A stretch of 64,000 bases of DNA. Origin: Microvirga lupini (GTDB taxonomy: Bacteria; Pseudomonadota; Alphaproteobacteria; Rhizobiales; Beijerinckiaceae). Below, piece by piece: positions 6,629 through 15,051 of the stretch. Under the pieces are notes generated by a model. It had not been told where the DNA came from, ran no database searches, and saw only the letters and a program-made list of their open reading frames with translations. Made by a program: the position numbers and the translations under genes. Positions within the stretch are counted from its first letter, which is position 1. Each line of letters begins with the position of its first letter. Where the stretch lies: contig NZ_JACHWB010000001.1 in assembly GCF_014191055.1 (NCBI RefSeq), positions 773,875 to 837,874 on the forward strand, given 5' to 3'.

Positions 6629-7357
6629 ATGGCGAATACCAAGAACGAAACCGGCAAGCCGGGAGCGGACAAGCAGAACGATACCGGCGCAGCCAGCAAG
6701 GTTTCCGCTGGCACCTCCGTCGGTAATATCGGTGAGGCTCCGATGCCTCACGCCCATGATCCGAAATCTGCTCAGGGCGCCGGATCGACGACCAGCAACG
6801 CGCAGTCTGGCGGCCAGTCCAGAGGTTCGTCATCCGGTCAATCCTCGGGCCAATCCTCGCAGCGGAATGCTCAGGATCAGGCTGGCATGACGGACAAGGC
6901 GCAGCAAGCTGCCGATCAGGTGCGTCAGAAGGCTGAAGAGGCGTTCGAAGGTGCCTCCGATTGGGCGCGTGATACCTATGAGCGCGCTTCTGATTGGGCT
7001 TCCGATACTTACTCGCAACAGCGTCGTCGCATGAATCGGATGGGCGGACGTTCCTCTCGGGCTTTCGGCAATGCGCGTGGTGGCGTTCAGAGCTACGTGT
7101 CTGAGAATCCGATGGTGGTCGGCCTTGTTGGCCTTGCGGCCGGCCTGCTCCTCGGAGCTCTTCTGCCCCGCACCCGCCGAGAGAACGAGATGTTCGGCGA
7201 GTGGGCCGATGAGGTTCGCAACCAAGGTCTCCGCTATGCGCGTGACGCTGCCAGCCGTGGGCGCGAATATGTCGAGGAGAATTTCAGCGGCGACGACGCG
7301 CAGTTCAGCCGTCACGAGAGCGAGTTCGGCGGCCAGCGCGACGCCAATCGCCACTAA
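6629..7357 (+). CDS. Low-complexity and amphipathic-helix membrane protein, last gene of stress operon
   Basis: 242 residues, ATG 6629 with AGGAG upstream. Residues 1-90 are disordered and Ser/Gln/Gly-rich with a GQSSGQSS repeat. Residues 90-150 carry Ala-rich amphipathic helices with a tandem SDWARDTYERA / SDWASDTYSQQ repeat. One membrane helix (about 163-183, MVVGLVGLAAGLLLGALLP) and a charged tail follow. It shares this plan with the first gene of the operon, so the two may be distant paralogues. A perfect terminator follows. Confidence 0.75.
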   Translation: MANTKNETGKPGADKQNDTGAASKVSAGTSVGNIGEAPMPHAHDPKSAQGAGSTTSNAQSGGQSRGSSSGQSSGQSSQRNAQDQAGMTDKAQQAADQVRQKAEEAFEGASDWARDTYERASDWASDTYSQQRRRMNRMGGRSSRAFGNARGGVQSYVSENPMVVGLVGLAAGLLLGALLPRTRRENEMFGEWADEVRNQGLRYARDAASRGREYVEENFSGDDAQFSRHESEFGGQRDANRH

Positions 7358-7379
7358 CGCAGACCTCAGGATGAAATAA

Positions 7380-7412
7380 AAAAGGGCGCCGGTTAAAACC
7401 GGCGCCCTTTTC
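7380..7412 (+). terminator. Rho-independent terminator
   Basis: A 14-bp perfect inverted repeat (AAAGGGCGCCGGTT at 7381-7394 and its complement at 7397-7410) running into T's, 24 bases after the operon's last stop. Confidence 0.9.
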
Positions 7413-7647
7413 GATGCGCTTATGAGGAAAACGTCGAGTGCTCAACGGCCCTGCAGAAACGACAACGGCCACGGCGAGGTGATGCGCGTACATCCGGCGT
7501 CATCATCTCGGCATCGTGACCGCTTCTGGTCGGCACAAGTGCCGCCAGCGTGACCCTGAGATGGTGCCAGTCTGTCCTGAATTCAAGTGGGCGGGGAAAT
7601 TTCTTAACTCTGTTCGACTAAATTCCTTATCCGCACAGGACTCTTCA

Positions 7648-7672
7648 GGAACGAGGTGCCTCTGAGCTTGTT
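7648..7672 (+). promoter_or_regulatory. Candidate EcfG promoter for the receiver gene at 7758
   Basis: GGAAC (7648-7652), 17 bases, GTT (7670-7672), 85 bases before the next start. The rest of 7413-7757 shows no convincing gene. Confidence 0.5.
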
Positions 7673-7757
7673 GGCTTTGGACCAGGGCCAATTTCCTATC
7701 TCAAAGGCTCTGCGCGAAAGATGATCCTCCTCAGGCATCAGACTATGGAGTTGGGGC

Positions 7758-8111
7758 ATGCGTATTCTGATCCTCGAAGACGATCCGGCGATCGCGTTTG
7801 ATCTGCAGGCCATCCTGGAGGCCGATGGGCACGAGGTTGTCGATTCCATCAGCTCTCTTGCCGAAGCCTATCAGCACCTCGACGACAGGTTCGATTGTGC
7901 TCTGCTCGACATCGACGTGATCGGCGGCAAGAGCTTTGGTGTGGCCGAGACCCTTATGGAGCGCCACATCCCTTTCGTCTTCGTGTCGGCCTCCGCTCCG
8001 TCTGATCTGCCTCAGCCCCTGCAGCGGGCAGCTTTCGTGGCGAAGCCGTTCGAGGAGAAGGTGCTGCTGAAAACCGTCGAACACGCGGTTCCCCATTTCC
8101 TTCCTTGCTGA
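7758..8111 (+). CDS. Single-domain response regulator (CheY-like)
   Basis: 117 residues, a receiver domain only. The acidic pair Asp8-Asp9, the phosphoacceptor Asp51 (ALLDIDV), the Ser of FVSAS and the Lys of VAKPF are all present. It has no output domain, so it should act through protein contact or phosphotransfer. It precedes the UV-endonuclease gene by 46 bp and follows an EcfG-type promoter; stand-alone receivers of this kind are common in alphaproteobacterial stress circuits. Confidence 0.88.
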   Translation: MRILILEDDPAIAFDLQAILEADGHEVVDSISSLAEAYQHLDDRFDCALLDIDVIGGKSFGVAETLMERHIPFVFVSASAPSDLPQPLQRAAFVAKPFEEKVLLKTVEHAVPHFLPC

Positions 8112-8157
8112 TGATGCGAGGGACCGAGGAACCTGTCCTCACCCGGCGACTTCCCTC

Positions 8158-9210
8158 ATGATGCGAGACTTCCGTTTCGGCTTCTGCTGCAAGTACATTC
8201 CCGAAGATGGTTCGGCGCAGGCTGCCCGGGCCTTGAACACGACCACGGTGACGATGGCTTACTTGAGCCGTCTCGAACCGAAGGCCGCGTACGATAAGCT
8301 TGCGGCTGTAGTGTCTCACAATCTTGAAGCCTTTCGGCTGCAGATCGAGCATGTCGCTGGAAGGCAGAAGCTGGAACGCCTCCACCGTCTCTCCAGCGAT
8401 CTGCTTCCCGGCTATACCCATGCAAGCTGCCGGGAGTTCTATCGGGATCCCGATCTTCGCAGCCTGATTGAGACGAAGCTTGCACAGATCGGGCATTTCG
8501 CCAGGGACAAGGATGTGCGCCTGAGCATGCATCCCGGCCAGTTCTGCGTGATCGCCTCCGCCAATCCTTCGGCTGCCGCCAACGGCATTGCGGAATTCGA
8601 ATATCACGCCGAAGTCATGGCTCTCATGGGCTATGGGGAAGGGTGGCATCCGCATGGAGCCCACATCAACATCCATGGCGGCGCAAAAGCCTTGGGTGCG
8701 GAAGGGATCCGGAGCGGCCTTGCTCACCTGTCACAGACCGCGCGCAATCTGATCACCATCGAGAACGACGAGGTGAGCTTCGGCCTCGACGATCTTCTGC
8801 CTCTCGTGAATGACGTTCCGCTCGTTCTTGATCTTCATCATCATTGGATCATGAGCCAGGGCGAGTTTATCGAACCTGATGATCCGCGCATCGCCCAGAT
8901 CATCGCGTCCTGGGGGGGCGTGAGGCCGGTGAGTCATGTGAGCGTGTCCCGCGAGGGCCTTCTTCCGGATTACGACATCCACAGCCTTCCGGATTTCAAG
9001 GCGCTCGTCGCATCAGGCATCAAGCCAAAGGATCTGCGTGGCCACTCCGACCTGATGTGGAACGAAGCCGTCAATGATCTGGTGATGCGTCATCTGTCAT
9101 GGTCCGACTTCGAGATTGAGGCGAAGCTGAAGAACATTGCCACCGAGGGTCTGGCGCATCACGTGGAAAAGCGGGGACTGTCCTGCGAGCAACGGGATAA
9201 AGTTGCATAA
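8158..9210 (+). CDS. uvsE: UV damage endonuclease UvsE/UVDE
   Basis: 350 residues from ATG 8158 (8161 also possible). Starts FRFGFCCKYIP; contains the UVDE TIM-barrel signatures RLSMHPGQF, HINIHGGAK, TIENDEV and VLDLHHHW, with the His, Glu and Asp ligands of the metal cluster. The enzyme nicks DNA 5' of UV photoproducts and starts an excision repair path independent of UvrABC. Length is within the bacterial range (about 300-350). It sits between two single-domain receiver genes, and an EcfG-type promoter follows it. Confidence 0.92.
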   Translation: MMRDFRFGFCCKYIPEDGSAQAARALNTTTVTMAYLSRLEPKAAYDKLAAVVSHNLEAFRLQIEHVAGRQKLERLHRLSSDLLPGYTHASCREFYRDPDLRSLIETKLAQIGHFARDKDVRLSMHPGQFCVIASANPSAAANGIAEFEYHAEVMALMGYGEGWHPHGAHINIHGGAKALGAEGIRSGLAHLSQTARNLITIENDEVSFGLDDLLPLVNDVPLVLDLHHHWIMSQGEFIEPDDPRIAQIIASWGGVRPVSHVSVSREGLLPDYDIHSLPDFKALVASGIKPKDLRGHSDLMWNEAVNDLVMRHLSWSDFEIEAKLKNIATEGLAHHVEKRGLSCEQRDKVA

Positions 9211-9224
9211 ACTGCGAGAGTGGT

Positions 9225-9249
9225 GGAACCAACCCAACCGGGAGTCGTT
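9225..9249 (+). promoter_or_regulatory. Candidate EcfG (general stress) promoter
   Basis: GGAAC (9225-9229), 16 bases, CGTT (9246-9249): perfect consensus, 30 bases before the receiver gene at 9280. It also argues that an upstream in-frame GTG at 9220 is not the start. Confidence 0.65.
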
Positions 9250-9279
9250 GTCGCGTATTGTATCGCGAGTCACGAAGTG

Positions 9280-9732
9280 ATGTTGCCTGCCCATTCCACA
9301 GTCCTTCTAGTTGAAGACGAGCCTTTGATCCGGCTCTTCCTGTCCGAGCTTCTTGAAGAGAACGGGTTCAGAGTTGTCGAAGCAGCCAATGGCGCCGAGG
9401 CTCTGGTGCTGATGGAGGCGGGGCTGCAGATAGACGTGCTTCTCACCGATGTGGACATGCCGACCGGCTGCAACGGCTTCGAATTGGCCCATCGGGTTCA
9501 CGAACTCTGGCCTGGAATCGAACTTCTGATCATGTCTGGACGGCAATGGCCATCGGCCGGAGATCTTCCTCCTGGAGCAGCCTTCCTGGCGAAGCCATGC
9601 CCCAACGAGGCGATCGTCTCCCATGTCATTTCCGCAGCGGAGCGCAGAAAACGCCAGTTTCATGTTGCTGAAAACACACGGAAGCCCACGGAGCGAGGTT
9701 CCAACATCCTGCTCTTTCCGAAAACAGCCTAA
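9280..9732 (+). CDS. Single-domain response regulator (CheY-like)
   Basis: 150 residues, ATG 9280. A receiver domain (residues 5-122) has VLLVEDEP with its acidic pair, phosphoacceptor Asp in LLTDVDMP, Ser in LIMSG and Lys in LAKPC, then a 28-residue basic tail ending ILLFPKTA. There is no output domain. This type (receiver with short tail) is frequent in Methylobacteriaceae and rhizobia. A perfect EcfG-type promoter lies just upstream. Confidence 0.88.
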   Translation: MLPAHSTVLLVEDEPLIRLFLSELLEENGFRVVEAANGAEALVLMEAGLQIDVLLTDVDMPTGCNGFELAHRVHELWPGIELLIMSGRQWPSAGDLPPGAAFLAKPCPNEAIVSHVISAAERRKRQFHVAENTRKPTERGSNILLFPKTA

Positions 9733-9915
9733 ATTCCTGAACTCGATCTTGCTGACGGCGTTGAGCGGACATAAGCTCTGCCGGAATTGACCTTCACCAG
9801 GGGCCGGGGGCGGTGAACACTCCTCGGAATGTCCGACCGAAGGTTGGTCAATACGCTTTTCGAGCCTGGTCCAAGGCTTTTGACAAGCTTCCCCACACCA
9901 TTCCCGGAGGAATAC

Positions 9916-10239
9916 ATGGCGACCAAGACGACTGACGGAAAAGCCGGCGCGAAGAAGGCTGCAGACAAGCCTGCCGCCAAGAAGGCTGCCGGTTCCAAGC
10001 CCAATGCCCTTCAGCAGCCCCTGCAGCCGTCCAAGGAGCTGGCCGTGATCGTGGGCTCGAACCCGCTGCCGCGCGGTGAGGTTGTGAGCAAGATGTGGGA
10101 ATACATCAAAAAGAACAACCTGCAGAACCCCGAGAACAAGCGCGAGATCCTGGCTGACGACAAGCTTCAGCCGATCTTCGGCAAGCCAAAGGTGACGATG
10201 TTCGAGATGAACAAGCACCTCGCCCAGCACCTGAAATAG
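9916..10239 (+). CDS. SWIB/MDM2-domain protein with Lys/Ala-rich N-terminus
   Basis: 107 residues, ATG 9916 with a strong GGAGG. Residues 1-35 are Lys/Ala-rich (KKAADKPAAKKAA), resembling histone H1 tails, and residues 36-107 form a SWIB fold (PLPRGEVVSKMWEYIKKNNLQ, then ILADDKLQPIFGK). SWIB proteins are found in eukaryotic chromatin complexes and in chlamydiae and many alphaproteobacteria. A nucleoid-binding role is inferred, not shown. Confidence 0.88.
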   Translation: MATKTTDGKAGAKKAADKPAAKKAAGSKPNALQQPLQPSKELAVIVGSNPLPRGEVVSKMWEYIKKNNLQNPENKREILADDKLQPIFGKPKVTMFEMNKHLAQHLK

Positions 10240-10258
10240 GCGAACGGCCTCAGGCTGA

Positions 10259-10873
10259 TCAGGAGTCCTGCCGCCATTGATCGAGCGGCAGGATCTCCGG
10301 CTTCTGACCCGGAGCCTTCCTCCACGGGTCCACGGCCCATCCGGCACCAGTGTGTTTCTCGGTGATCACGGCCGTGAAATGCGGGTAGCGCCCGTCAAGA
10401 AAGAACCCCCGCGATTCCGGCTGCTCCACCACATGATGGGTCAGGAGCCCGCGCTCTTGGAGGACGAGGAGCAGGCTGGTCGTGTTCGCGGTTTCATCCA
10501 GGCAATCCATTTGCCCGTGAACACCAGACATATGAGCTGGCGATCCCGGAACGTCGGGGCTCCCACCCAGGGAAGCAGCCAGATACGCGGTATAGGATCT
10601 GATCACCTCGGCCAGCGCCTGCCTCTCGGCCGTGGGCGAACCCTGCGCTGACCGCAACAGCCCGCTTGCACGGCTCAGCAGGCCGCCATCGACCGAGAGC
10701 GCCAGCCGCCGGGTGCATCCATAGCCGTGGCAGGCAATGATGCGGCCTCCTGCGGGCTCGACATAGCCACGTTCGTTGAACCATCTCTCGGCCGCCTGAG
10801 GTCCGGCGACCGCCGGAGCGTTCAGGAACAGGGGCGGCAGAACCGTCGAAATGAGAAGTAGCGTCGATCTCAC
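10259..10873 (-). CDS. Exported hypothetical protein, possible transglutaminase-like/cysteine-peptidase fold
   Basis: 204 residues from GTG 10873. An N-terminal signal peptide (MRSTLLLISTVLPPLFLNAPAVAG) predicts export. The order GQMDCLDETANT, then GRYPHFTAVI, then WAVDPWR places Cys, His and Asp as in transglutaminase-like and bacterial cysteine-peptidase folds; this is inference from motif order only. A second Cys pair (CHGYGC) lies near residue 50. I do not know a named family. It is convergent with the SWIB gene. Confidence 0.7.
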   Translation of the reverse strand: MRSTLLLISTVLPPLFLNAPAVAGPQAAERWFNERGYVEPAGGRIIACHGYGCTRRLALSVDGGLLSRASGLLRSAQGSPTAERQALAEVIRSYTAYLAASLGGSPDVPGSPAHMSGVHGQMDCLDETANTTSLLLVLQERGLLTHHVVEQPESRGFFLDGRYPHFTAVITEKHTGAGWAVDPWRKAPGQKPEILPLDQWRQDS

Positions 10874-10985
10874 GATGGGGGTACCTATCGCCTTAGCTTG
10901 CAGGGCTCTTGGCGATATAGGTCGAGCGGCTCAGCTGCCCATAGGTTAAGCTTGTTTGAGTCGGGTTACGACTTTTGAGGTTTTC

Positions 10986-11849
10986 ATGTCCCGCATCGTC
11001 TTCCTGAATGGGTCCTTCCTGCCGATCGAAGAGGCCAAGGTGCCGTTCATGGATCGCGGCTTTCTGTTCGGCGATGGGGTCTATGAAGGGATCGGTGTGC
11101 TCGACGGCCAGCTGATCGACAACGAGGCACACCTTGAACGTCTGGAGCGCTCCCTTGCCGAGGTGCACATCCGCAACCCCTATTCGAGAGCCGAGTGGAC
11201 CCGCCTCCAGGAGGAGATCGTCCGTCGCAACGGCATGACAGAGGGTTTCATCTACTTCCAGGTCACCCGTGGCGTGGCTGAGCGCGACTTCTTCTTCCCG
11301 GAGAACGCCGAGCCCACAGTGGCCATGTTCACCCAGGCCAAGGCCATCGCTGACGCTCCGGCGGCCCGGACGGGTATTGCGGTGGTAACCGTGCCGGACC
11401 AGCGTTGGGGGCGTCGCGACATCAAGTCGATCAACCTGCTCGCCCAGGTCCTGGCCAAGCAGGCAGCCAAGGAGGCCGGGGCCCAGGAGGCTTGGTTGGT
11501 GGAGGACGGTTACGTGACCGAGGGCGGTTCGTCGAGCGGCTTCATCGTCACGAAGAAGGGCAGCATCGTCGTGCGCCCCCTCTCGAACGCCATCCTGCCC
11601 GGCATCACCCGCAAGTCCCTCCTGCGGCTCTCAGAGGAGGCCGGCATCCCGCTTGAGGAGCGCCGGTTTACGGTCGAGGAGGCCTACGATGCCGCCGAGG
11701 CCTTCCTGACCAGCGCGTCGAACTTCGTCCTGCCCATCGTGTCGATCGACGGACGTCCCGTGGGGGACGGCAAACCCGGTCCCATCACGAAGCGGCTGCG
11801 TGAACTCTACCTGTCCATGGCCCGCGTCCCAGCCCTGGCCGCCGAGTAG
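10986..11849 (+). CDS. D-amino acid aminotransferase (PLP fold type IV)
   Basis: 287 residues, ATG 10986 with GAGG upstream; the ORF's earlier ATG at 10956 lacks a site. RIVFLNGSFLPIEEAKVPFMDRGFLFGDGVYEGI is the fold-IV N-terminus, DIKSINLLAQVLAKQ holds the PLP lysine, and EGGSSSGFIV and LPGITRKSLL bind the cofactor phosphate. Family members interconvert D-amino acids and 2-oxo acids (D-Ala/D-Glu supply for the wall). Branched-chain aminotransferase or aminodeoxychorismate lyase are the other fold-IV options, but the N-terminus and length fit Dat best. Confidence 0.88.
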   Translation: MSRIVFLNGSFLPIEEAKVPFMDRGFLFGDGVYEGIGVLDGQLIDNEAHLERLERSLAEVHIRNPYSRAEWTRLQEEIVRRNGMTEGFIYFQVTRGVAERDFFFPENAEPTVAMFTQAKAIADAPAARTGIAVVTVPDQRWGRRDIKSINLLAQVLAKQAAKEAGAQEAWLVEDGYVTEGGSSSGFIVTKKGSIVVRPLSNAILPGITRKSLLRLSEEAGIPLEERRFTVEEAYDAAEAFLTSASNFVLPIVSIDGRPVGDGKPGPITKRLRELYLSMARVPALAAE

Positions 11850-11856
11850 CTTTGCC

Positions 11857-11881
11857 GGAACCGGCCAATGGGTCGCTCGTT
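11857..11881 (+). promoter_or_regulatory. Candidate EcfG (general stress) promoter
   Basis: GGAAC (11857-11861), 16 bases, CGTT (11878-11881): perfect consensus, 21 bases before the ATG at 11903. Confidence 0.65.
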
Positions 11882-11902
11882 GCCTTTGCAAAGGAGCGAC
11901 CC

Positions 11903-12244
11903 ATGAACCGTGTTCTGGTGCTATCGACAATTCTGGCGTGCTGCCTCAGTACGGCTGCTCTCGCGCAGAACCCTGGGGTGCTGAATCAGCAGGCCCCTAA
12001 CATGCCGGCGCCGAGCCAGATGCCGGCCGAGAAGGTGGAGCCCGACAGCAACCTCTCCGGCACCAACGGTCCTTCGTCTACAGGCTCGACCAAGACCTTG
12101 AGCGATAAGCTCGAGCAGACCGACGGCGTGATCCGCCCCCCGGAGACGGCCACCCCGGACATCACCGTACCGGCGCCCGTGCCCAATCCCGGGACTACGC
12201 CGGTCATTCGCCCGCCGGCCAACCAGCAGATCGATCCGAAATAA
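11903..12244 (+). CDS. Exported Pro-rich hypothetical protein
   Basis: 113 residues from ATG 11903, with AAGGAG upstream. A clear signal peptide (cleavage after ALA, before QNPGV) is followed by a low-complexity, Pro/Thr/Asn-rich chain with no folded domain visible, probably a disordered periplasmic protein. A perfect EcfG-type promoter just before it suggests stress induction. It converges with the next gene, their stops two bases apart. Confidence 0.7.
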   Translation: MNRVLVLSTILACCLSTAALAQNPGVLNQQAPNMPAPSQMPAEKVEPDSNLSGTNGPSSTGSTKTLSDKLEQTDGVIRPPETATPDITVPAPVPNPGTTPVIRPPANQQIDPK

Positions 12245-12246
12245 GG

Positions 12247-13269
12247 TTATGACGCCGGGATCTGCTTCCCGGCCGAACGGCGGCGCTTACCCTCGCGGGA
12301 CCTGTTGTTCTCGCGGGGTTTGCCGTTTGACGTCGGGTTGCCTCCGCTCTTCATGATCTGAGCGGCCACCTCGGAGATCTGACGACGGAGCTCATCGTTC
12401 TGGCCGCCGGAGGTGTCCATACTGCTGAGCCGTTCCTGGGCTTCGTCGCGCTCCGCCTCGATTTCGCGGATGCGCTGTTCGAGGATCAGGCCGCGCTCCT
12501 GCTCGGCGGCAATGCCCTTGGCGAGCTCCGCCAGGCGCAGGCGCTCGTCGGACAGCTCGCTGTGGCGCTCGTTCAGGGCCCGCTCGAAGTCGTTGCCGCG
12601 GGCGGTCTGGGTCATCAGGCGGGTTTCGAGATCCGAGATGGTGATGCGCTTTGTGTCGAGATCGCTCAGGGCGGTCGTGAGCCGGCGCTCCATATCGGTG
12701 AATTCCGTCTCCAGCCGGGCCAGCTTCTCTTCGGCGTGAAGGAGCTCGGTCTTCGTCCTGGAGCGCTCGTGCTGGGTGAGTTCCAGCTCCATGCGGGTGT
12801 TGGACAGCTCATTGAGGGTTGCCCGGTGGGCATTCTCGAGGGCGGTCAGGGTTTCGCGGGTGCTGGTGAGATAGGTCCTGGTCTGCGCAAGGTCTTCGTC
12901 GCTTGCCGCTAGGCGCGTCTGGGTGCCGGCGAGGCCGACTTCGAGCTGGGCCACCGTCTGGTCGCGCTCGGCCAGGGTGCTCTCCAGGGCCTCGATGCGG
13001 ATCGCCCGCCGTCCCAGTTCCTCCATGCTCTCGCGCTTATAGGCCAGCGCCTCCTCGGCCTTGCGTTCGATCCGCCGCTGAAGAACGGCGAATTCCGCGC
13101 GCAGATGGTCCTTCTCCGCGGTCAGTTCGGAGATCGACATGGGAAAGAGGGCCTCAGCCCTGCGACGGGCAAGACGCTCCGCGCGGGCGTTGACGGCTGG
13201 GATGATCAGAAGCGCGATGAGGGAGGCCGCAACGAACCCCAACGCGAAAATCATGGTTGTTTCGATCAC
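12247..13269 (-). CDS. Membrane-anchored long coiled-coil protein
   Basis: 340 residues from GTG 13269 (ATG 13254 is an alternative). One N-terminal membrane helix (MIFALGFVAASLIALLIIPAV) is followed by about 230 residues of continuous coiled coil (heptads rich in Leu, Glu, Arg, Ala, from about 48 to 285) and a basic, disordered tail (KPRENNRSREGKRRR). Such proteins are common, unnamed, in Rhizobiales; a structural role at the inner membrane is inferred. The coiled coil probably faces the cytoplasm. Confidence 0.75.
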   Translation of the reverse strand: MIETTMIFALGFVAASLIALLIIPAVNARAERLARRRAEALFPMSISELTAEKDHLRAEFAVLQRRIERKAEEALAYKRESMEELGRRAIRIEALESTLAERDQTVAQLEVGLAGTQTRLAASDEDLAQTRTYLTSTRETLTALENAHRATLNELSNTRMELELTQHERSRTKTELLHAEEKLARLETEFTDMERRLTTALSDLDTKRITISDLETRLMTQTARGNDFERALNERHSELSDERLRLAELAKGIAAEQERGLILEQRIREIEAERDEAQERLSSMDTSGGQNDELRRQISEVAAQIMKSGGNPTSNGKPRENNRSREGKRRRSAGKQIPAS

Positions 13270-13426
13270 GCGGACGCCAACTCCAAGGTGCTTGACCGGT
13301 AACGCTCAAGCACCTTGCCTTGTGCCTGCGCAGCTTTCCAGAACTCCAACGCTCCAGACGGCCCGTTGTAGCGCATCCGAAGGCAGTTTCCACTGCCTCG
13401 GAGATGGCACCCGCTCGTCTCGCAGC

Positions 13427-14029
13427 CTAGAATGGGTTCCAGGTCGGTTCCGAGGTGAATTTCAGGTAGCCGATATTGACGCCCAGACGGGCCCCGACGC
13501 CGGCGCGGATCGGCACCACGATCATCTCGTCCGCCGCCACGGCCGTCACGCCGAATCCGCCGATGAAATAGGCCGAGCCGTCGACGCCGACGAAGCGCTT
13601 ATAGAGCGCGTCGGTGAAGGGCATGTTGTAGACCAGCATCATGGTGCGGGCGCCGTCGCCGCCCACGTCAAAGCCGAGAGAGGGACCCTGCCAGAAGATG
13701 CGGCGATCCCCGGCATTGCGGGTGAATAGCTTGCCCTCGCCGTAACGCAGGCCGCCGAAGAAGGCCCCGGAGGCTTCCTGACCCAGGATATAGCCGTTGG
13801 GTTCGCCCCAGCGGCGGATCGCCTCCTGGAGGGCAAGGGCAAGGCCCCGTGACGCCGAACCGAAGAATTGATGGCCGGACTGGACCAGTTCATCGGAACG
13901 GAAAGATTCCGGGCTGCCGGGATTGGCAACATAGGCGCGCTGGACGGTTTGGGCGGAAGCCTGCAGGGGCAGGGCGCCGATCAGGGCGGCAAAGGCCGCA
14001 GCCGCAAGAAACGTGGACCGGGAGCGCAT
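13427..14029 (-). CDS. eipA: EipA-family envelope protein (DUF1134)
   Basis: 200 residues, ATG 14029. A signal peptide ending ASAQT precedes a DUF1134 domain: FFGSASRGLALALQEAIRRWG, then GEPNGYILGQEASGAFFGGLRYGEG, then a C-terminal YLKFTSEPTWNPF. In Brucella EipA is a periplasmic protein that forms a small beta-barrel and supports envelope integrity. Length and the Gly-rich core agree. The assignment is by recalled family pattern. It lies beside the coiled-coil anchor and CysQ genes but in its own unit. Confidence 0.85.
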   Translation of the reverse strand: MRSRSTFLAAAAFAALIGALPLQASAQTVQRAYVANPGSPESFRSDELVQSGHQFFGSASRGLALALQEAIRRWGEPNGYILGQEASGAFFGGLRYGEGKLFTRNAGDRRIFWQGPSLGFDVGGDGARTMMLVYNMPFTDALYKRFVGVDGSAYFIGGFGVTAVAADEMIVVPIRAGVGARLGVNIGYLKFTSEPTWNPF

Positions 14030-14217
14030 GGGCTATCTCCTCGCATGAGACAGGGGACAATTCGGCCATCGTAGGCCGAAAGGCTGCTATCGAGGTTCGA
14101 ACCTTAAGGTCATCAACCCTAACAATCTCTGTACGGAATGCCCTTTGGACAGACCTGAGGGCGTTTTGAGCCGGGATCACCGGAATTCGACGAAGATGCA
14201 GGAATGTAGGACTGGTC

Positions 14218-15051
14218 CTATGCGGCCGAGGCCGATACGGGCAAGTCCAGCCGGGGCGCGAGAGCCGTGTCGCCGATGGCCGCGAAGGGGCCGTTCCGAT
14301 AGCCCTTGTCCTCATGGCCGTAAGTGAGGGGGGCCCCCCCCGGTCCGACCACGCTGCCGCCGGCACAGGTGAGGATATGATCGCCCGCCGCCGTGTCCCA
14401 TTCCATGGTCGGGCCGCAGCGCACATAAATGTCGGCCTCGCCGGAGGCGATAAGGCAGAACTTCAGGGCCGAGGAGGTCATGCGCCTCGTGCCGATCGAC
14501 AGGACGGAGAGGCAGGCTTCCGTGGCGATGTCGCCATGGCGGCGGCTCACCAGCGCCACGAGATCCTTTTCGGGGGCCGGGCGCACCTTCGCCTCGCGCC
14601 AGTCGAAATCCGTGTCGCCGCCATTGGGCAGGGTGCTCAGGCGGGCGGCTTCGCCGGCAATCCAGATCGACCCCATGGCCGGAGCGGCCACCACGGCCGC
14701 CATGGGCCGGTTTCCACGGATGAGGGCGATGTTAACGCTGTATTCGCCGGTGCCTCGGATAAAGTCTCCCGTGCCATCGAGTGGGTCGACCAGGAAGAAG
14801 TAGTCGTCCGTCTGGGCCGTGCTGGAGGTCTCCTCCGCGACCACCGGGACGCCGTGCCAAGCCTCGTTCAGGCGCCGGATGATCAGCTCCTCGGCTGCCA
14901 GATCGGCGTCTGTCGTGGGGGTTCCATCGTCCTTGATGCGCTTGTCGACCAGCGCATTCTCCATGCCGAGCAGGACCCGGCCCGCCTCCCAGGCGATGTG
15001 AGCGAGTCTCAGGGCGATGTCGTCCGGGGTCTGTCCATCGAAGCGCATCAT
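14218..15051 (-). CDS. cysQ: 3'(2'),5'-bisphosphate nucleotidase CysQ
   Basis: 277 residues from ATG 15051 (15048 possible; an upstream ATG at 15162 has no ribosome site and would add a non-conserved, charged leader). Inositol-monophosphatase fold: DGTPTTDADLAAEE, PVVAEETS, the metal-binding LVDPLDGTGDFIRG, and EWDTAAGDHILTCAGG near the C-terminus. It hydrolyses PAP to AMP in sulfate assimilation. It is divergent from chpT. Confidence 0.9.
   Translation of the reverse strand: MMRFDGQTPDDIALRLAHIAWEAGRVLLGMENALVDKRIKDDGTPTTDADLAAEELIIRRLNEAWHGVPVVAEETSSTAQTDDYFFLVDPLDGTGDFIRGTGEYSVNIALIRGNRPMAAVVAAPAMGSIWIAGEAARLSTLPNGGDTDFDWREAKVRPAPEKDLVALVSRRHGDIATEACLSVLSIGTRRMTSSALKFCLIASGEADIYVRCGPTMEWDTAAGDHILTCAGGSVVGPGGAPLTYGHEDKGYRNGPFAAIGDTALAPRLDLPVSASAA

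Noticed and set aside
5822-6757. 311-residue minus-strand frame
   Set aside because: Antisense to three genes of the stress operon, which have ribosome sites, family signatures and tight spacing.
9307-10347. 346-residue minus-strand frame
   Set aside because: Covers the receiver and SWIB genes on the other strand; no domain visible.
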